Below, in pieces: positions 20,613 to 31,600 of a stretch of 64,000 bases of DNA. Location: contig CM042021.1 in NCBI GenBank assembly GCA_023525975.1, forward strand, positions 106,747,501 through 106,811,500. Reading direction: 5' to 3'. The notes under the pieces are model-generated. The model saw only the letters and a list, made by a program, of their open reading frames with translations, made no database searches and had not been told where the DNA came from. Position 1 is the first letter of the stretch. The number at the start of each line of letters is the position of its first letter. This DNA is from Smallanthus sonchifolius (Eukaryota > Streptophyta > Magnoliopsida > Asterales > Asteraceae). Position numbers and translations under genes: made by a program.

Positions 20613-22484
20613 ACATCACTCACTAAGTGAGACTTTAGAGACCTCCTCTAACTTCTTCTTGTTATAAAGAAGATCTTTTAAGAACTTGCCATACTTAGGC
20701 ATATGCTGGAGGACCTCTATGAATGGGAGATTGTCCTTAAGTTGCTTAAACATATTCAGGAAGTTACTGTATTCCTTAGCATTCTTATATGAAAGCAAGC
20801 GTGCCGGGTAGGGAACACGACCCAGGTCAATCTCGGGGGTCTTCATCACACCCCCACTCTTCTTCTCGTCTGCCTTCTCGGCAGGCTTCTCTATCACTAT
20901 CTCCTCTACCATCCTAGCCTCGATCGCAGCAAACCGGTCTATCCAATCTATCTTCTTCACCTCTTCCTATGACGGAATGTGACGAACAATGTTGTGGGAG
21001 ACTTCCTCTACAGTAGGAATCAATGTATCAATAACAGTCTCCACTACTTCTTCTTCCTCCTCTATTTCTCGACTCCTAATCGACACGGCCATCACTGAAG
21101 CATTAGGGCCTAAAGACGGACCTCCCTGTCTATCCTTCAAACTCTTAGCGATGTCTCCTATCGTACGTTGCAGATCCTGGAATGCGGAATGCTGATTCTT
21201 CAATAAGGTATCATGCGCATCCGGTCTCTGCTGAGTCGCCTTATCATTCTGCACCAAATGAGCGAGCATCTGAGTCTGGTTTTCCATCATCTCCTCTATC
21301 TTCTTATCCCTAGCACTGATCTCAGATCTCGCTCCTGCGTCACCTCCTCCATACTAATTCGGGCGGGCATTAAACCCAGGTGGGTTGTTTCCAGATCTCC
21401 ATCCTAAGCCAAAAGAATTTTAATAGTTATTATAGCCTCGGTTCTGGTTTCCTGCAAAGCTTACCTGCTCCTGCTGACTGACGTGGCAGTCCCATGTGTC
21501 ATGACCTCCCCTGCACACCTCACACCGTTAAGCACTCAGCTTCAGCTCCTTAATCTCATTTGCCATCGTTACGAGTGCAGTAGCCACGCTAGTATCAGGG
21601 CTGACCTAATGCACACCTATAGGAGAAGAGGCGGATACTCTTGCACTAGGAATGGAAGTCCTAGTAGATGGCCGCTATTGTTCCGCCAGAGCAAATCTCT
21701 AGAACATCTCTTCACACTCAGCTAGCTCCAGTTTGTCCATGATATGGCCTCCCACAGCTGTGTTAAATATTTGCTGCTTCTCGAAGGTAAGGCCATTATA
21801 GAACTTCTCCACAATCGCCCAGTCAAAGACACCATGCTGGGGACATTGGCTCAACAGTGCGTTGAACAGCTCACAGGCCATGTGATAAGGCTCGTCAGGG
21901 TCCATCCTGAATGAATGGATCTGGTCCCTAAGGCGAGCGGCTCTGTAAGGTGGATAGTACTTTTTCATAAACTTGGCTTGCAAGTCTTCCCAAATGGTGA
22001 TATAATTGTCGGGGAGGGTGTCAAGCCAAGTAGAAGCACGCCCGGAGAGCGAGAATTGAAAGAGACGCATGTAGATTGCGTCCTTAGATACACCCGTAAT
22101 ATTGAAGGTATCACATATTCACACGAAGCGGGACAGATGTTCGGGTGCAACCTCATCCTCGAGGCCATGGTACTGAGTAGAATGAGTGATCGTACTCATT
22201 ACATGTGATGGGACCTACCAAGTATTAGCATTAGGGATAGAGGGGCGGGCGATTGAAGATCTCGCCCCGAGGACCCCATCACTGGCTCTCTGGTGCACGG
22301 TACGCCTCGCTGGTGGTTCAGCGTCGCCCATGTTAGGAAAAGGAATTGGGCTAGTAGGACGTATCTGGTTTTTTCACAAATCTTGCAAACGCTCCCGGAA
22401 GTCGCGGGTGTGCTCGTGAAGCTCTCGTTCGGGCACTAAAGAAGCGGAATACGGTGGTGATCCCTGCGAACGAGTGTGTTGCAT
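20613..22484 (-). pseudogene. Athila B gag (disrupted)
   Basis: The start Met at 22484 (MQHTRSQGSPPYSASLVPER) lies 200 bp after the primer site. A stop appears after about 36 codons (RERLQDL). The capsid core is at 22070-21699: MRLFQFSLSGRASTWLDTLP, WEDLQAKFMKKYYPP, FRMDPDEPYHMACELFN, FYNGLTFEKQQIFNTAVGG. A zinc-knuckle-like box CEVCRGGHDTWDC follows near 21520. Then QTQMLAHLVQNDKATQQ (21290-20967) and the Glu/Lys-rich region EKPAEKADEKKSGGVMKTPE, FKQLKDNLPFIEVLQHMPKY (20960-20616). At least four stops. Matches element A in the overlapping part. Confidence 0.8.
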
Positions 22485-22682
22485 AAACTGAAAGACACAA
22501 AGAAAAATAAGAAAGACTTAAAAACAGAAAGACTAGACCCTATGTTAGACACACAGATATGACACACAAGTGGCAGATAGGACAAAGACACAAGACCTAG
22601 ACTCAAAATAGAAGAAAAAAACAAAAATAAACCAAAAATCAAACAAAGAACTAGTCAAAGCTAATATTGCTATTGCCAAATG

Positions 22683-22700
22683 TCCCCGGCAACGGCGCCA
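22683..22700 (-). other. primer-binding site, tRNA-Asp type
   Basis: The minus strand reads TGGCGCCGTTGCCGGGGA, complementary to the 3' end of tRNA-Asp, nine bases after the LTR end. This site is typical of Athila and related gypsy elements. Confidence 0.85.
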
Positions 22701-22709
22701 AAAACTTGA

Positions 22710-24300
22710 TGTAGTCCGGACGGTCTATATAAAAACTAACAAAACCTAACCTAGACTCCTAAGTAATAAATGGAGTACCTTCGAACTAAACCGCACTAAC
22801 ATGCAAGTGTACCAATCTAGTGTAGCACAGCTTAATGGTAAACCGGAATATCACTACTATAGCTAAACTAGACTCTGACCCGGACTAAAGATGATTTGGT
22901 TAGGGGGTTTACTACACTACTGATTAAACTAATAATGCGAAAAACTAAGAAAGATTCTAACTATCAAGACAAAGTACTAAGGAAGATATCAGAGATAGGA
23001 GAATACCACCTAGGTCGGAATCCTACTTGCAAAGCTCAACTTCTATCGGTTCTGGAAACTATGATGGATCTGCGTTTCTAAGAATAACAGCTCTAGACAA
23101 CCTAGTGGATCCCTAATCGCTCTCAGGGTATCACTAACTAAGAAACATAAACTGTACTAAACTCACCAGATAGTCGGATTACCTTTCAATCTCTCCAACA
23201 ATGATAATGTACCCAAAAGACAAATCACCTTTCAGTCTCACTGTCCACAATACATTCAAAGAATGCATGGAGTAATCTCAAGATAACAACTATGACATAG
23301 TATAGCAACAAATACTAAGACCACCTAAGGGAATTTCCTCTCAGACAATTCACTCAGAATCCTAATACCGAAGACTAACTAACTACCTCTCACTTCTCGC
23401 GTATTGAGATAGGATGAACACTCGAATCTAATGGCTATCAACTCTAATTCCTATGGCTACTACGTCTAGCAAACCACACAAATGACCAAAATCACACAGA
23501 TTACGATCTAGATATGTAAATCAAACTGGAAGACATCCACAATTGACATACGGAATTGAAATCAACATAAATCAGATTAAAGCATGCATATTCATCACAA
23601 TTATCATCAAGAGACTGATTACAAAATCATTAGTCCATTCAATTGAAACCAAAACCGATAAAAATCTAAACTTTACGAAGTATTCATCTAATGACCTAGG
23701 CAGTATTAATGTTTTAGCCTAGGATCATGTTCAAAAACATCCAAACAGAAGTAAATAAACAAGAACATGGGTTCAAGCAATCAAATCAAGAACAAAGACT
23801 AAACCTTGAAACAGAAAACGTTAAATCAACGAACTCGGAATCCAAATATCCAACCTTTAGCTTCAATTCGAATTCCACAGCCTCAAAATCGCCCTTGGAC
23901 TCTCTCCAGACGGTAGAATAATCGATCTCCCCATATTGTGGCATTAGAATCCTATTAAAAGTCGATTAGGGTTTTTTTTTTCTCGGATTTCCCGTCTCTC
24001 GCGTATCGTGAGAGATCATAGCTAGCCCCTCGCGTACCGCGAGGGCCAAAATAGTCGCGCTCGGTTCTGAAGATCCTCGCATACCGCGAGAGTTATCCTC
24101 TTCTTCCTCGCGTACCGCGAGGGAACCAAATTCCAAGTTTTTTTTCACTTTTCTTTTGGGCTTTCTTCTTATGCTCGTTTTCCTCATGATATAGCTTCAT
24201 ATTCCACACGAGCTCCTGAAAATATACAATAGACTCAAATACATACTTAAACGACTCAAAACGAATATAAAACTAAGTAAAACACACGAAAACTATATAG
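22710..24300 (-). repeat. Athila B 5' LTR (outer edge uncertain)
   Basis: The LTR end on the minus strand is CCGGACTACA at 22710. The segment GTAGTAAACCCCCTAACC (about 22900) aligns with the element A LTR at 4513. Palindromes lie at 23990-24124. Sequence beyond 24134 (minus strand: TTTTACTTAGTTTTATATTC, TTTTCAGGAGCTCGTG) looks more like the pre-palindrome untranslated text of element A near 1350-1380 than like its LTR start. The true start may lie inside this span, or the two regions may have recombined. Confidence 0.55.
23990..24124. repeat. four CTCGCGTACCGCGAG palindromes in Athila B LTR
   Basis: Variants at about 23995 (CTCTCGCGTATCGTGAGAG), 24030 (CCTCGCGTACCGCGAGG), 24075 (CCTCGCATACCGCGAGAG) and 24106 (CCTCGCGTACCGCGAGGG), separated by about 30-45 bp. 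The spacing resembles the set at 3306-3432. Confidence 0.8.
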
Positions 24301-24339
24301 AGGTTCAACCTTTCCTTTCACCTTTGAAGAACGGCTACG

Positions 24340-25010
24340 CCAAATATAGCCACATGTTACTAATCTTGAGGTGGATACATTTAAAGAGAACATGTTCATT
24401 GAATGGCTCGACAAACACGTAACTATGCCAATTTCAAAAGGTACATACCCTAATCAATATGTTTTTCTTAATTAACTGTCTTTTTCTTTATTTCTAGCTT
24501 AATCACTCGTTAGTCGACTCAAGCAACCAACTAAAATCCATAGCCCGACCATTTTGTTTGTTACGTAAGGGGATATTCTGTAAATGGATACAAGATCCAT
24601 ACTCAAACACATGACGTTGGTGGGTCACGCATAATAGTGGCACAAGTGTGAGGGGCTTCTTATAGTGAGTCAGAATTTTACTCGTTGGTCGTTGCATTGT
24701 TGTGCTCTTCAACTGTACATGGTTTGATAGTGGCCAGGGGGTTAGAGTTAACCTAAAACATGGTTTAGTCGACATCAAATTTGAATCAAATCTAAGAACT
24801 AATGACTAGTTTTGTCTTGCATCACAGACACAATAAGTGTATTATACATCGTATCCTTCTATGACAAGGATTTGAAACATTAGTGGGTTATTGTCAAGAC
24901 AACCTAGAGGAATATATGATCTAGCACAATGTGCTAATGAAGTCGCCGATGATAATTTAGATGAAGAACAATTCTTAATCTTTTTTTTACTCATTTATGT
25001 GCGATTTTTG
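24340..25010 (+). pseudogene. CACTA TNPD/TNP2 C-terminal fragment (DUF4216-like), heavily decayed
   Basis: Across three frames the plus strand keeps recognisable pieces in the right order: VDTFKENMFIEWLDKHV (24373), VNGYKIHTQTHDVGG (24579), NSGTSVRGFL, VVLFNCTWFD (about 24700), then pieces of the QVYY/YPS block near 24840 and RQPRGIYDLAQCANEVADDN (24897). This is the DUF4216 tail of plant CACTA transposases. Frameshifts occur every few tens of codons. No ends or flanking repeats were found. Confidence 0.6.
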
Positions 25011-26130
25011 CAACGTATGTTGAGCAGTACGTTTCTTCGAAGTTGGGCAGTGTGGCGAAAAGTTTTCAAATTATATATCATATTAAAGTACTTACATTAT
25101 GTGTGATGTTACCGTGGGTTGCAGCTCGATCTTATGCATATGTTAGGATAGCTAGATTGATATATTGACATTGTGAATGACATTTTATTTATAAAACTAT
25201 AATTGTTTAAAACAAGTAATGAAAATATTTGATTTATAGTCATTATGTTGCAGAAATATCTATATATGATTTAATCATCTCTTCTTTTGTTCGTAGAATT
25301 GGATTGGCTAGATACTTCATGAGACACGTGCCGAAATCAGACCCTATGCAAGTACTAATACGTACTGTCCCTAACCCCTTCTATATAGATAGGTAGTCAT
25401 TATTAAATATTTATTTTACACAAATCATTGTAGATTCTGTAATTTTTATTTACAAAATCACTATATATTTTATTTCCAGGATATTATAAATAATTTTAGT
25501 ACTATTTTTTATTAAAAGTCTAAATTACCAAGTATTTTCAATAGTGGCAAATCCATTGATGAATGTTCAAAGAAACGATCAGTCATTTGTTGGTAAAGGG
25601 TCATCGATAAATTGACATTGTGAATGACATTTTTAATTAAAAGTCTAAATTACCAAGTATTTTCAATAGTGGCAAATCCATTGATGAATGTTCAAAGAAA
25701 CGGTCAGTCATTTGTTGGTAAAGGGTCATCGATAATCCGCTAGTAGAACATCCTTTGGTAATGTGTTAGTAAAAGCACCATATGCATGTGACATAATTAT
25801 CGTTGTTAGTAATATGTGAGTGATACCTCGGTAAAACTCGTTGGTAAATCGTCGGTAAGTTCTTTACCTCGTTCTATTTTCCTACGGATTACCAATGGGC
25901 CTACTTTCACTGACGAATTTGTCCATCATTTAAAGCCATGTATTTTGTGATGATTTATAGTATTTATTCTATAATATTTTATATGTCCTTTTGTTTATTC
26001 TATTCTTTTAACAATATACACACCCTATATATTCAATAGATACGAGAACATGCCACGCGGGACTTATGATGAGACTTACACATATATATATATGTATGTA
26101 TGTATGTATAAGGTGTGAACACATAAACCA
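25011..26130. other. degenerate repeat DNA with a 125-bp tandem duplication
   Basis: No gene. A 125-bp unit beginning ATTAAAAGTCTAAATTACC at 25511 is repeated from 25636 with very few differences. The phrase ATTGACATTGTGAATGACAT also occurs at 25162, so the repeated block includes older local copies. The segment 25735-25920 (CGTTGGTAAATCGTCGGTAA) looks like the end region of another CACTA-type element. A short (TATG)n tract lies at 26091-26108. Confidence 0.5.
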
Positions 26131-26604
26131 TATGTGATAGTATAGCACTTGTCACAGAAAACTTCAAGACTTAAGAATGAGATTCTTACGTCATATGTTT
26201 GATGCACCATTTTCATAAGAAGTTAACCTTTCGAGAATTAGAAAAGTGGTGTAAACAAAATAAGCATAAGGGGTGAGAGATAACCAGAGAGTCATAAAAA
26301 ACTTAAGTTTTAGAGAGGATAAAGGTCCTTAGTTAGAGTTAATTTTCCATATTTTTCTAAAGTTGGATTTAGTCTTTTGAAAGAAGACAAGTGGTGCAAA
26401 AAAAATAAGCATGAGGGTAGAGCATGACTAGAGGATCGTGAAAAATTAAGTGTTAGATAGGGTAAACCTATTTAAGCATAGTTGATTTTACATTTCTTTT
26501 ACTTGAATTTAATCTTTTAATAAAAAGACAAATTATGCAAACAAAATTAGTATGATAGGTGGGCCAAGACTCTAGGTCCACTACAAGAATTTTAGGCAGA
26601 TTCA

Positions 26605-26930
26605 ACGACCTGTATCGACGACATGTCGTCGCAATTGCCTTTATCGACGACATGCCGTCGAGATTGACTCGTCGGCAAAGTTCCGTCGAGACTGCTTGAA
26701 AAGTCGTCGAGAAAACGTCTTCGAGATAGATTACACTTTTCTCGACGACATGTCGTCGATTTTAGCCCGTCGGTAATAACTTTTCAATTTAAAAAATAAA
26801 AGATTAAATAAAATTTAAATTGATCAATCTCGACGACATGTCGTCGCAATTGATCAATTTAAATTTTATTTAATCTTTTATTTTTTAAATCTGGAAAACT
26901 CAATCCCGACGACATGTCGTCGAGAAAGGG
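26605..26930. repeat. left subterminal CGACGACATGTCGTCG repeats
   Basis: Five palindromic copies (about 26615, 26644, 26742, 26829, 26906) in both orientation contexts TCTCGACGAC and CCCGACGAC. In CACTA elements such subterminal repeats bind the TNPA-type protein encoded by the element. Around 26805-26890 AT-rich blocks (TTAAATAAAATTTAAATTGA) form an inverted pair around one copy. Confidence 0.85.
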
Positions 26931-27095
26931 TTATTTTTTAAAAAAAATAATTTTTAGAATTTTATAAATTTCCAGTAATTTAATACACAAAATTCAAAAC
27001 CTGTCAAACCTGTTATATTATTTAAAACATCTAACAAAAAGTATACAAATTGTATAAATTATTACAAATCGTTCAAATAAAAGTTACAACAAAGT

Positions 27096-28682
27096 TTATT
27101 CATCTTGATCGTCGTCATTTTGGTTGCCGGATTGGTTGCGGTCTTGTTGCATCTGTTTCACGGTCTCATTCAGTTCACGAATTTGTTCTTTTAATTCGTT
27201 GAATTGAGACTCGGAGAGAGCCGAAACATTAGTGGGCATGTTTCTAACTTTTCTTCCAACTCATCGGCTCCAACCGCGTCTCTCGCCAAGGGCACGTTTT
27301 AGGACCTCTTCCTCATCAACTTCTCCGCCTTCTTGTTGCATCCGGGTCAATTCTTCTTGAATTGTATTCTATAATAAACAAAAATTACACATATAAAAAA
27401 AATTCAAAAATCCGACAGCATAACGACTACAAAATTGATAGCCAACCTACTTAACAATACTCAATAAACATAATAATTCAACAAAACTCAATAGCCAACC
27501 TACTTAACAATACTCAATAAACATAATAATTCAACAAAACTCAATAAAAACTATATTAAAAACCAACAATAACCAATATGATTAATATTCTAGTGTATTT
27601 CCCAAACTTGGAATTCCCTTATCGATATATATACTTACTCAATAGTTTTGTGCCCGATCGTTGACCCATGTGCCGTGAGACGTGTGCATACGTCTCCAAC
27701 CATCAATTAGGCTGACGGTTCCACCTTGTTGTACCTATAAACAACAAAAATAATGTTACTAATATTTGACTAACTTATGAATTCATTTTTAGAATAATAT
27801 TAACAACTTTTGTTACCTCCTCATATCGCCGTTGAGCAAATGACTTGCTCCCACTAGTATTGGCGTATGGTTGTTTAGATCGGTTTGAAGAATTTTGATT
27901 GCAGCGTGCAATATATGCGGGATCAAGGTACAATATGTCGATGAGGGAATTCCAATTGCCGGAACTGATGGACTCATGAGGATTATTCCTTGTTTCTTCC
28001 AACTCCTCGTAACCACCAACCGATTCAAAATGTCTCTTTAAAGTAGATTTGCGGTCACGAAATCTACGGCCACAATCATCATGGATGCCCGCAGATATTT
28101 GTGGCCACTGCGGTGTGTTACTCCAGCTTTCTAAATCAAAGTAATTCTGTAAAAAAAAGGTAATTAGGAAACACTTAATAATTATAAATGTTATTAAATT
28201 ACATTTTATACTTACATGAAGATTACGAAATACGGTGCTTTGATGCTCCCTAGGAATAGACTCCCAACCTATATAGTGTGATGGGATTTTTTCGAGAGCA
28301 ATAGTTATTTGTCGAACAAACCATCGACCATTCGGACCGACAAACTTGTAGGTCTCATGTGTTGGATCAAGCTCTAGTGGGAGTGGCTTGTTTCCATTTT
28401 GGGCAAACGCCTCCAGCATATCAAGATTTCGACCACGGCCCCTTACTTTTTTTAAGGAAGCTGTTACATGAATTTAATACTCGCAGATGTTACATGAATT
28501 TGAAGAATTATCAAACTAAAATAAGTAACTTACAAGACTCGCAGATGTTACATGAATTTGAAGTATTAGCAAACTAAAACAAGTAACTTACAAGACTCGC
28601 AATCAGTAGGGAGCCTCCTAGAATTCCGCCGTGGATTACGACCCCCACCGTCACCACCATGTGATCGAGCATAAGTCGCCAT
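27096..28682 (-). pseudogene. Transposase_24 (Ptta/En/Spm) accessory protein gene, about five exons, one premature stop
   Basis: Start Met at 28682 (MATYARSHGGDGGGRNPRR). Exon 1 ends at a GTAAGT donor near 28595. Exon 2 starts near 28460 (SLKKVRGRGRNLDMLEAF) and includes FVGPNGRWFVRQITIALEK and WESIPREHQSTVFRNLH, ending at GTAAGT near 28217. Exon 3 begins NYFDLESWSNTPQWPQISAG and carries GRRFRDRKSTLKRHFESVGG to QRRYEE near 27816. Exon 4 at about 27733-27642 encodes IDGWRRMHTSHGTWVNDRAQN. The last exon has a coiled-coil-like end (ELKEQIRELNETVKQMQQ) and the stop at 27096. In that last exon RRGWSR is followed by TGA, a likely nonsense mutation. This family is the second CACTA protein, DNA-binding and TNPA-like. 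A 56-bp tandem duplication in intron 1 copies the donor site. Confidence 0.75.
27439..27548. repeat. 55-bp tandem duplication in CACTA
   Basis: ATAGCCAACCTACTTAACAA begins two adjacent near-identical 55-bp copies within an intron or 3' region of the Transposase_24 gene. Confidence 0.8.
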
Positions 28683-28818
28683 ATATACCTACATAAAATT
28701 GAAGTCAATAAAATGACAGTGTCTACATACATCAATAAAGTATAAGTGTCTAAATACAAGTCAATAAAATATAAGTGTGTACATACATCAATAAAATAAG
28801 TGTCACATACATTACAAG

Positions 28819-29164
28819 TCAATCAGAATCATCACTAATATCATCGTTGTCGTCCTCATCCGAAGTGTATGTGCCTTCCTCCTCCTCCTCATCATCATCA
28901 GCCACAATCTGGGGGTTAAGACTCGAGTGAGCACCTTCACCTAAAGTCGACAACATGGGCAAGTAGCCTAAGTCGATAAACATACTACATGATTGAGTGT
29001 CATGTACGACACTGGTACTTGGACTCTCGTTAACATTACTTTCAAGGTCTGAGTTGACAACCAAGTTATAATCAGATGATCGAGTGTTGTGAAGTACATC
29101 TATCTCGTTAACAACACCGGTATCCTCCCAAAGTTTCCGATGATAAACGTCTTCCACAACTTCT
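28819..29164 (-). pseudogene. TNPD C-terminal tail fused after internal deletion
   Basis: In the frame VVEDVYHRKLWEDTGVVNEI from about 29164, sequence runs to 28819 and ends in a Glu/Asp-rich tail (DDEEEEEGTYTSDEDDNDD), typical of the C-terminus of plant CACTA transposases. It overlaps the N-terminal ORF in a different frame, so the deletion joined head and tail out of frame. Loss of more than 1.5 kb of TNPD is inferred from the usual length of the family. Confidence 0.65.
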
Positions 29165-29765
29165 TTTTAGATTCATAGTGAGATTCGGGAATGTGATTCT
29201 CTTTCGGTAATGCAATTCTGAGAAGCTCTAAAAGTTGGTTAAACGAAGTATCCGTCCACTTTTTCATAACTTTAATATGCATCAATTTTGCTAAAAAGTT
29301 TAGGGAAGACATCCAACTACAACCAGGGTATAACTCGGTACGGAGCTCTTCAAACAACGCATCAAATTCCGGGTCTAAACCAGCTCCACTTCCATCTTCA
29401 TCAGTATTTTCTTCATGTGTATTTTGTTCCGCCATAACATCATCAAGTGCATCAAACATCTCATGATCAGTTGCTACAACACTTGTATTTGTAGCCCAAA
29501 GTGCGTCTACATCCGAAGCATTAGCATATTCCTCGCCGTGATAAAACCAAGTGTCGTATGCTTGTAGAAACCCATTAACACGTACGTGTGAATAAACAAA
29601 AGACGGACTTTGCCGATAAGAGTTGGCACATTTTTTACACGGGCAATAAATCTTGCCATCTTCGTCAACATAGTTTTTGGCATTATCTATAAACTTTTGA
29701 AGACCTTTTATGAAATCCGGATGGTTACGATCTCGCAGTGCAATCCAACTCTTATCATTTGTCAT
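29100..29765 (-). pseudogene. TNPD N-terminus, transposase-associated domain
   Basis: The 221-codon frame from Met 29765 begins MTNDKSWIALRDRNHPDFIK. It contains the zinc-finger-like CPCKKCANSYRQ followed by VYSHVRVNGFLQAYDTWFYHGE, the signature of the Transpos_assoc domain at the N-terminus of CACTA transposases. An acidic linker and the start of the next block (ALPKENHIPESHYESKKK) follow. In intact TNPD the HYES/AKK stretch continues into the Transposase_21 catalytic region with the DCALFWKE-type motif. Here it changes to unrelated codons at about 29165: the deletion breakpoint. Confidence 0.85.
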
Positions 29766-30905
29766 AACTGTTTTTTAAAGGGTACAATCCATAATTTATC
29801 TATGTTAGTAAGTCAAACACGAACCGTTTGTTTTTTATCAAATTTTTCAAAAAATATACTTTATATAATAAATTAAACTGATTACGTATCTTTTGCTAAA
29901 ATAATAAATCAAATTTCCAAGATATTTGTGTTAACAAAGGATCGTGTTCGAGTTCGATATACTAATAAAGTGTTACATAATCTAAACAATTTTTAGTTTA
30001 GTAGAAAATTGTTACCTTTTTAATGCAGTCAAAGTCAAGCGAAAAGAGAAAGCTAAACAAGAAATCCTATAAATTCGTTACAAATGTATTAGATATAAAA
30101 AACAAATGTATTACATTTCACAAAAATTAAAAAACAACAATATATTCTTTTAATTTATACAAATACCCAAAGAAATAATGCATACAAGTATTTGAGTCAA
30201 AACAAGTGAAAGTTTCGTGTTATAATTACTAACATATATACATACACATATTCATCTATACTCATACAAACCATACATACATAACACCACCAATAATACA
30301 TTTCACAAATACATACAAATACCCAAATAAATAATACATACAAACTATACATTAAAAAAAATAAAATAACATCATACAATTCATACAAATAATATATACA
30401 TAACACCACCAATAATACATTTCACAAATACATACAAATACTCAAATAAATAATACATACAAACTATACATTACAAAAAATAAATAACATCATATAATTC
30501 ATACAAATAATATATACATAACACCACCAATAATAAATCTATACAAACCTACAATTCACCAATTTCACAAATAATCCATACATTTATATACTTATACATC
30601 TATATAAACCATACAAACTTTACATCTATATAAATTAACTATCAATTTCACAACATTAACCATCAATAAAAAAAATGAACCCTACATACTATACATCTAT
30701 ATAACTTAACCACCAATTTCATAAAATAATAGATATATTCATCTATATTATTCAAATAAAAAACAATTAAAACATTTATACAAAACTAAATCTCTCAAAT
30801 CTAAACCTATTACCAAAATATTAAACAAACATTTATAAATCTATATAAAACTACCCAAATACACCTATAAACACAAAAAATATACATATTACCTCCGGAA
30901 TTTTC
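29766..30905. repeat. AT-rich TNPD upstream region with ~110-118-bp tandem repeats
   Basis: No gene. ATAACACCACCAATAATACA recurs at 30291, 30400 and 30518 (spacing 109 and 118 bp), with the intervening text also repeated. The rest is low-complexity ATACAAA-rich sequence between the TNPD start and the right subterminal repeats, probably 5' untranslated or intronic. Confidence 0.7.
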
Positions 30906-30907
30906 TT

Positions 30908-31600
30908 GAAACGACGACACGTCGTCGGGAAAACTCTCAATCTAGCTTCCAATTCCTCCACTTAGCCAAAAACTTCACATACACAAGATTTATATTAGAA
31001 ATTTACGATTATAAAGAAAAATTACAAAAAAAGTCGAAATCGGGTCTAACCACTTGAATAACAAGAGTAATGGTGAAGAAGGAGGTAGAAAACGTTGGAT
31101 TTTGAAGAAAAATGGCCGGATTTTGTGGGTGTAGCCGAGAGAAATCGTGAGAGGAAAAAGAGGGCAGAAATGAGGAAGAGAAGGATTTCTGCGAGTAAAT
31201 GCCCAGTGAGACCAGTCTCGACGACATGTCGTCGAGATTGGGTCCTTTTATTTTAATTATTAAATAAAAATAATTTTTTATTATATACCAATCTCGACGA
31301 CATGTCGTCGAGATTAGGTATTTTGTTTTAAAAATTAATTTTTTAATATTTTACCAGGCAAAAAAAAAGGAAAACAAAATAAAAAATAGCAATCTCGACG
31401 ACATGTCGTCGAGACTAGTTTTCACCTTTTCACGGTAAGCGCCAAAAGCTTTCACCTTTTCCCGGTTAACCATCCCCGACGACCTGTCGTCGAGAAAAGG
31501 TGGCAAAAAAAATTCGCGAGATCTGGGGACCATCGCCGACGACCTGTCGTCATAACAGGTCGAACCAATCTCGACGACACGTGTCGTCGAAATAGGTCGT
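30908..31600. repeat. right subterminal CGACGACATGTCGTCG repeats
   Basis: Seven copies, at about 30913, 31218, 31292, 31395, 31476, 31534 and 31571, some with CCTG or CACG centres. They are more numerous than at the left end, and the region also holds the presumed promoter of the minus-strand genes. Confidence 0.85.

Larger units (their letters stand above)
19842..24300 (-). mobile_element. Athila-like element B (LTR, gag, partial protease)
   Basis: Minus strand: LTR ending at 22710, tRNA-Asp-type primer site, gag from 22484, protease to 19842, where the Tekay-like LTR is inserted. The same family as element A at the window start but opposite in orientation. Several frameshifts and stops. 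The remainder beyond the insertion is not present in the window. Outer LTR edge near 24.3 kb is not resolved. Confidence 0.75.
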
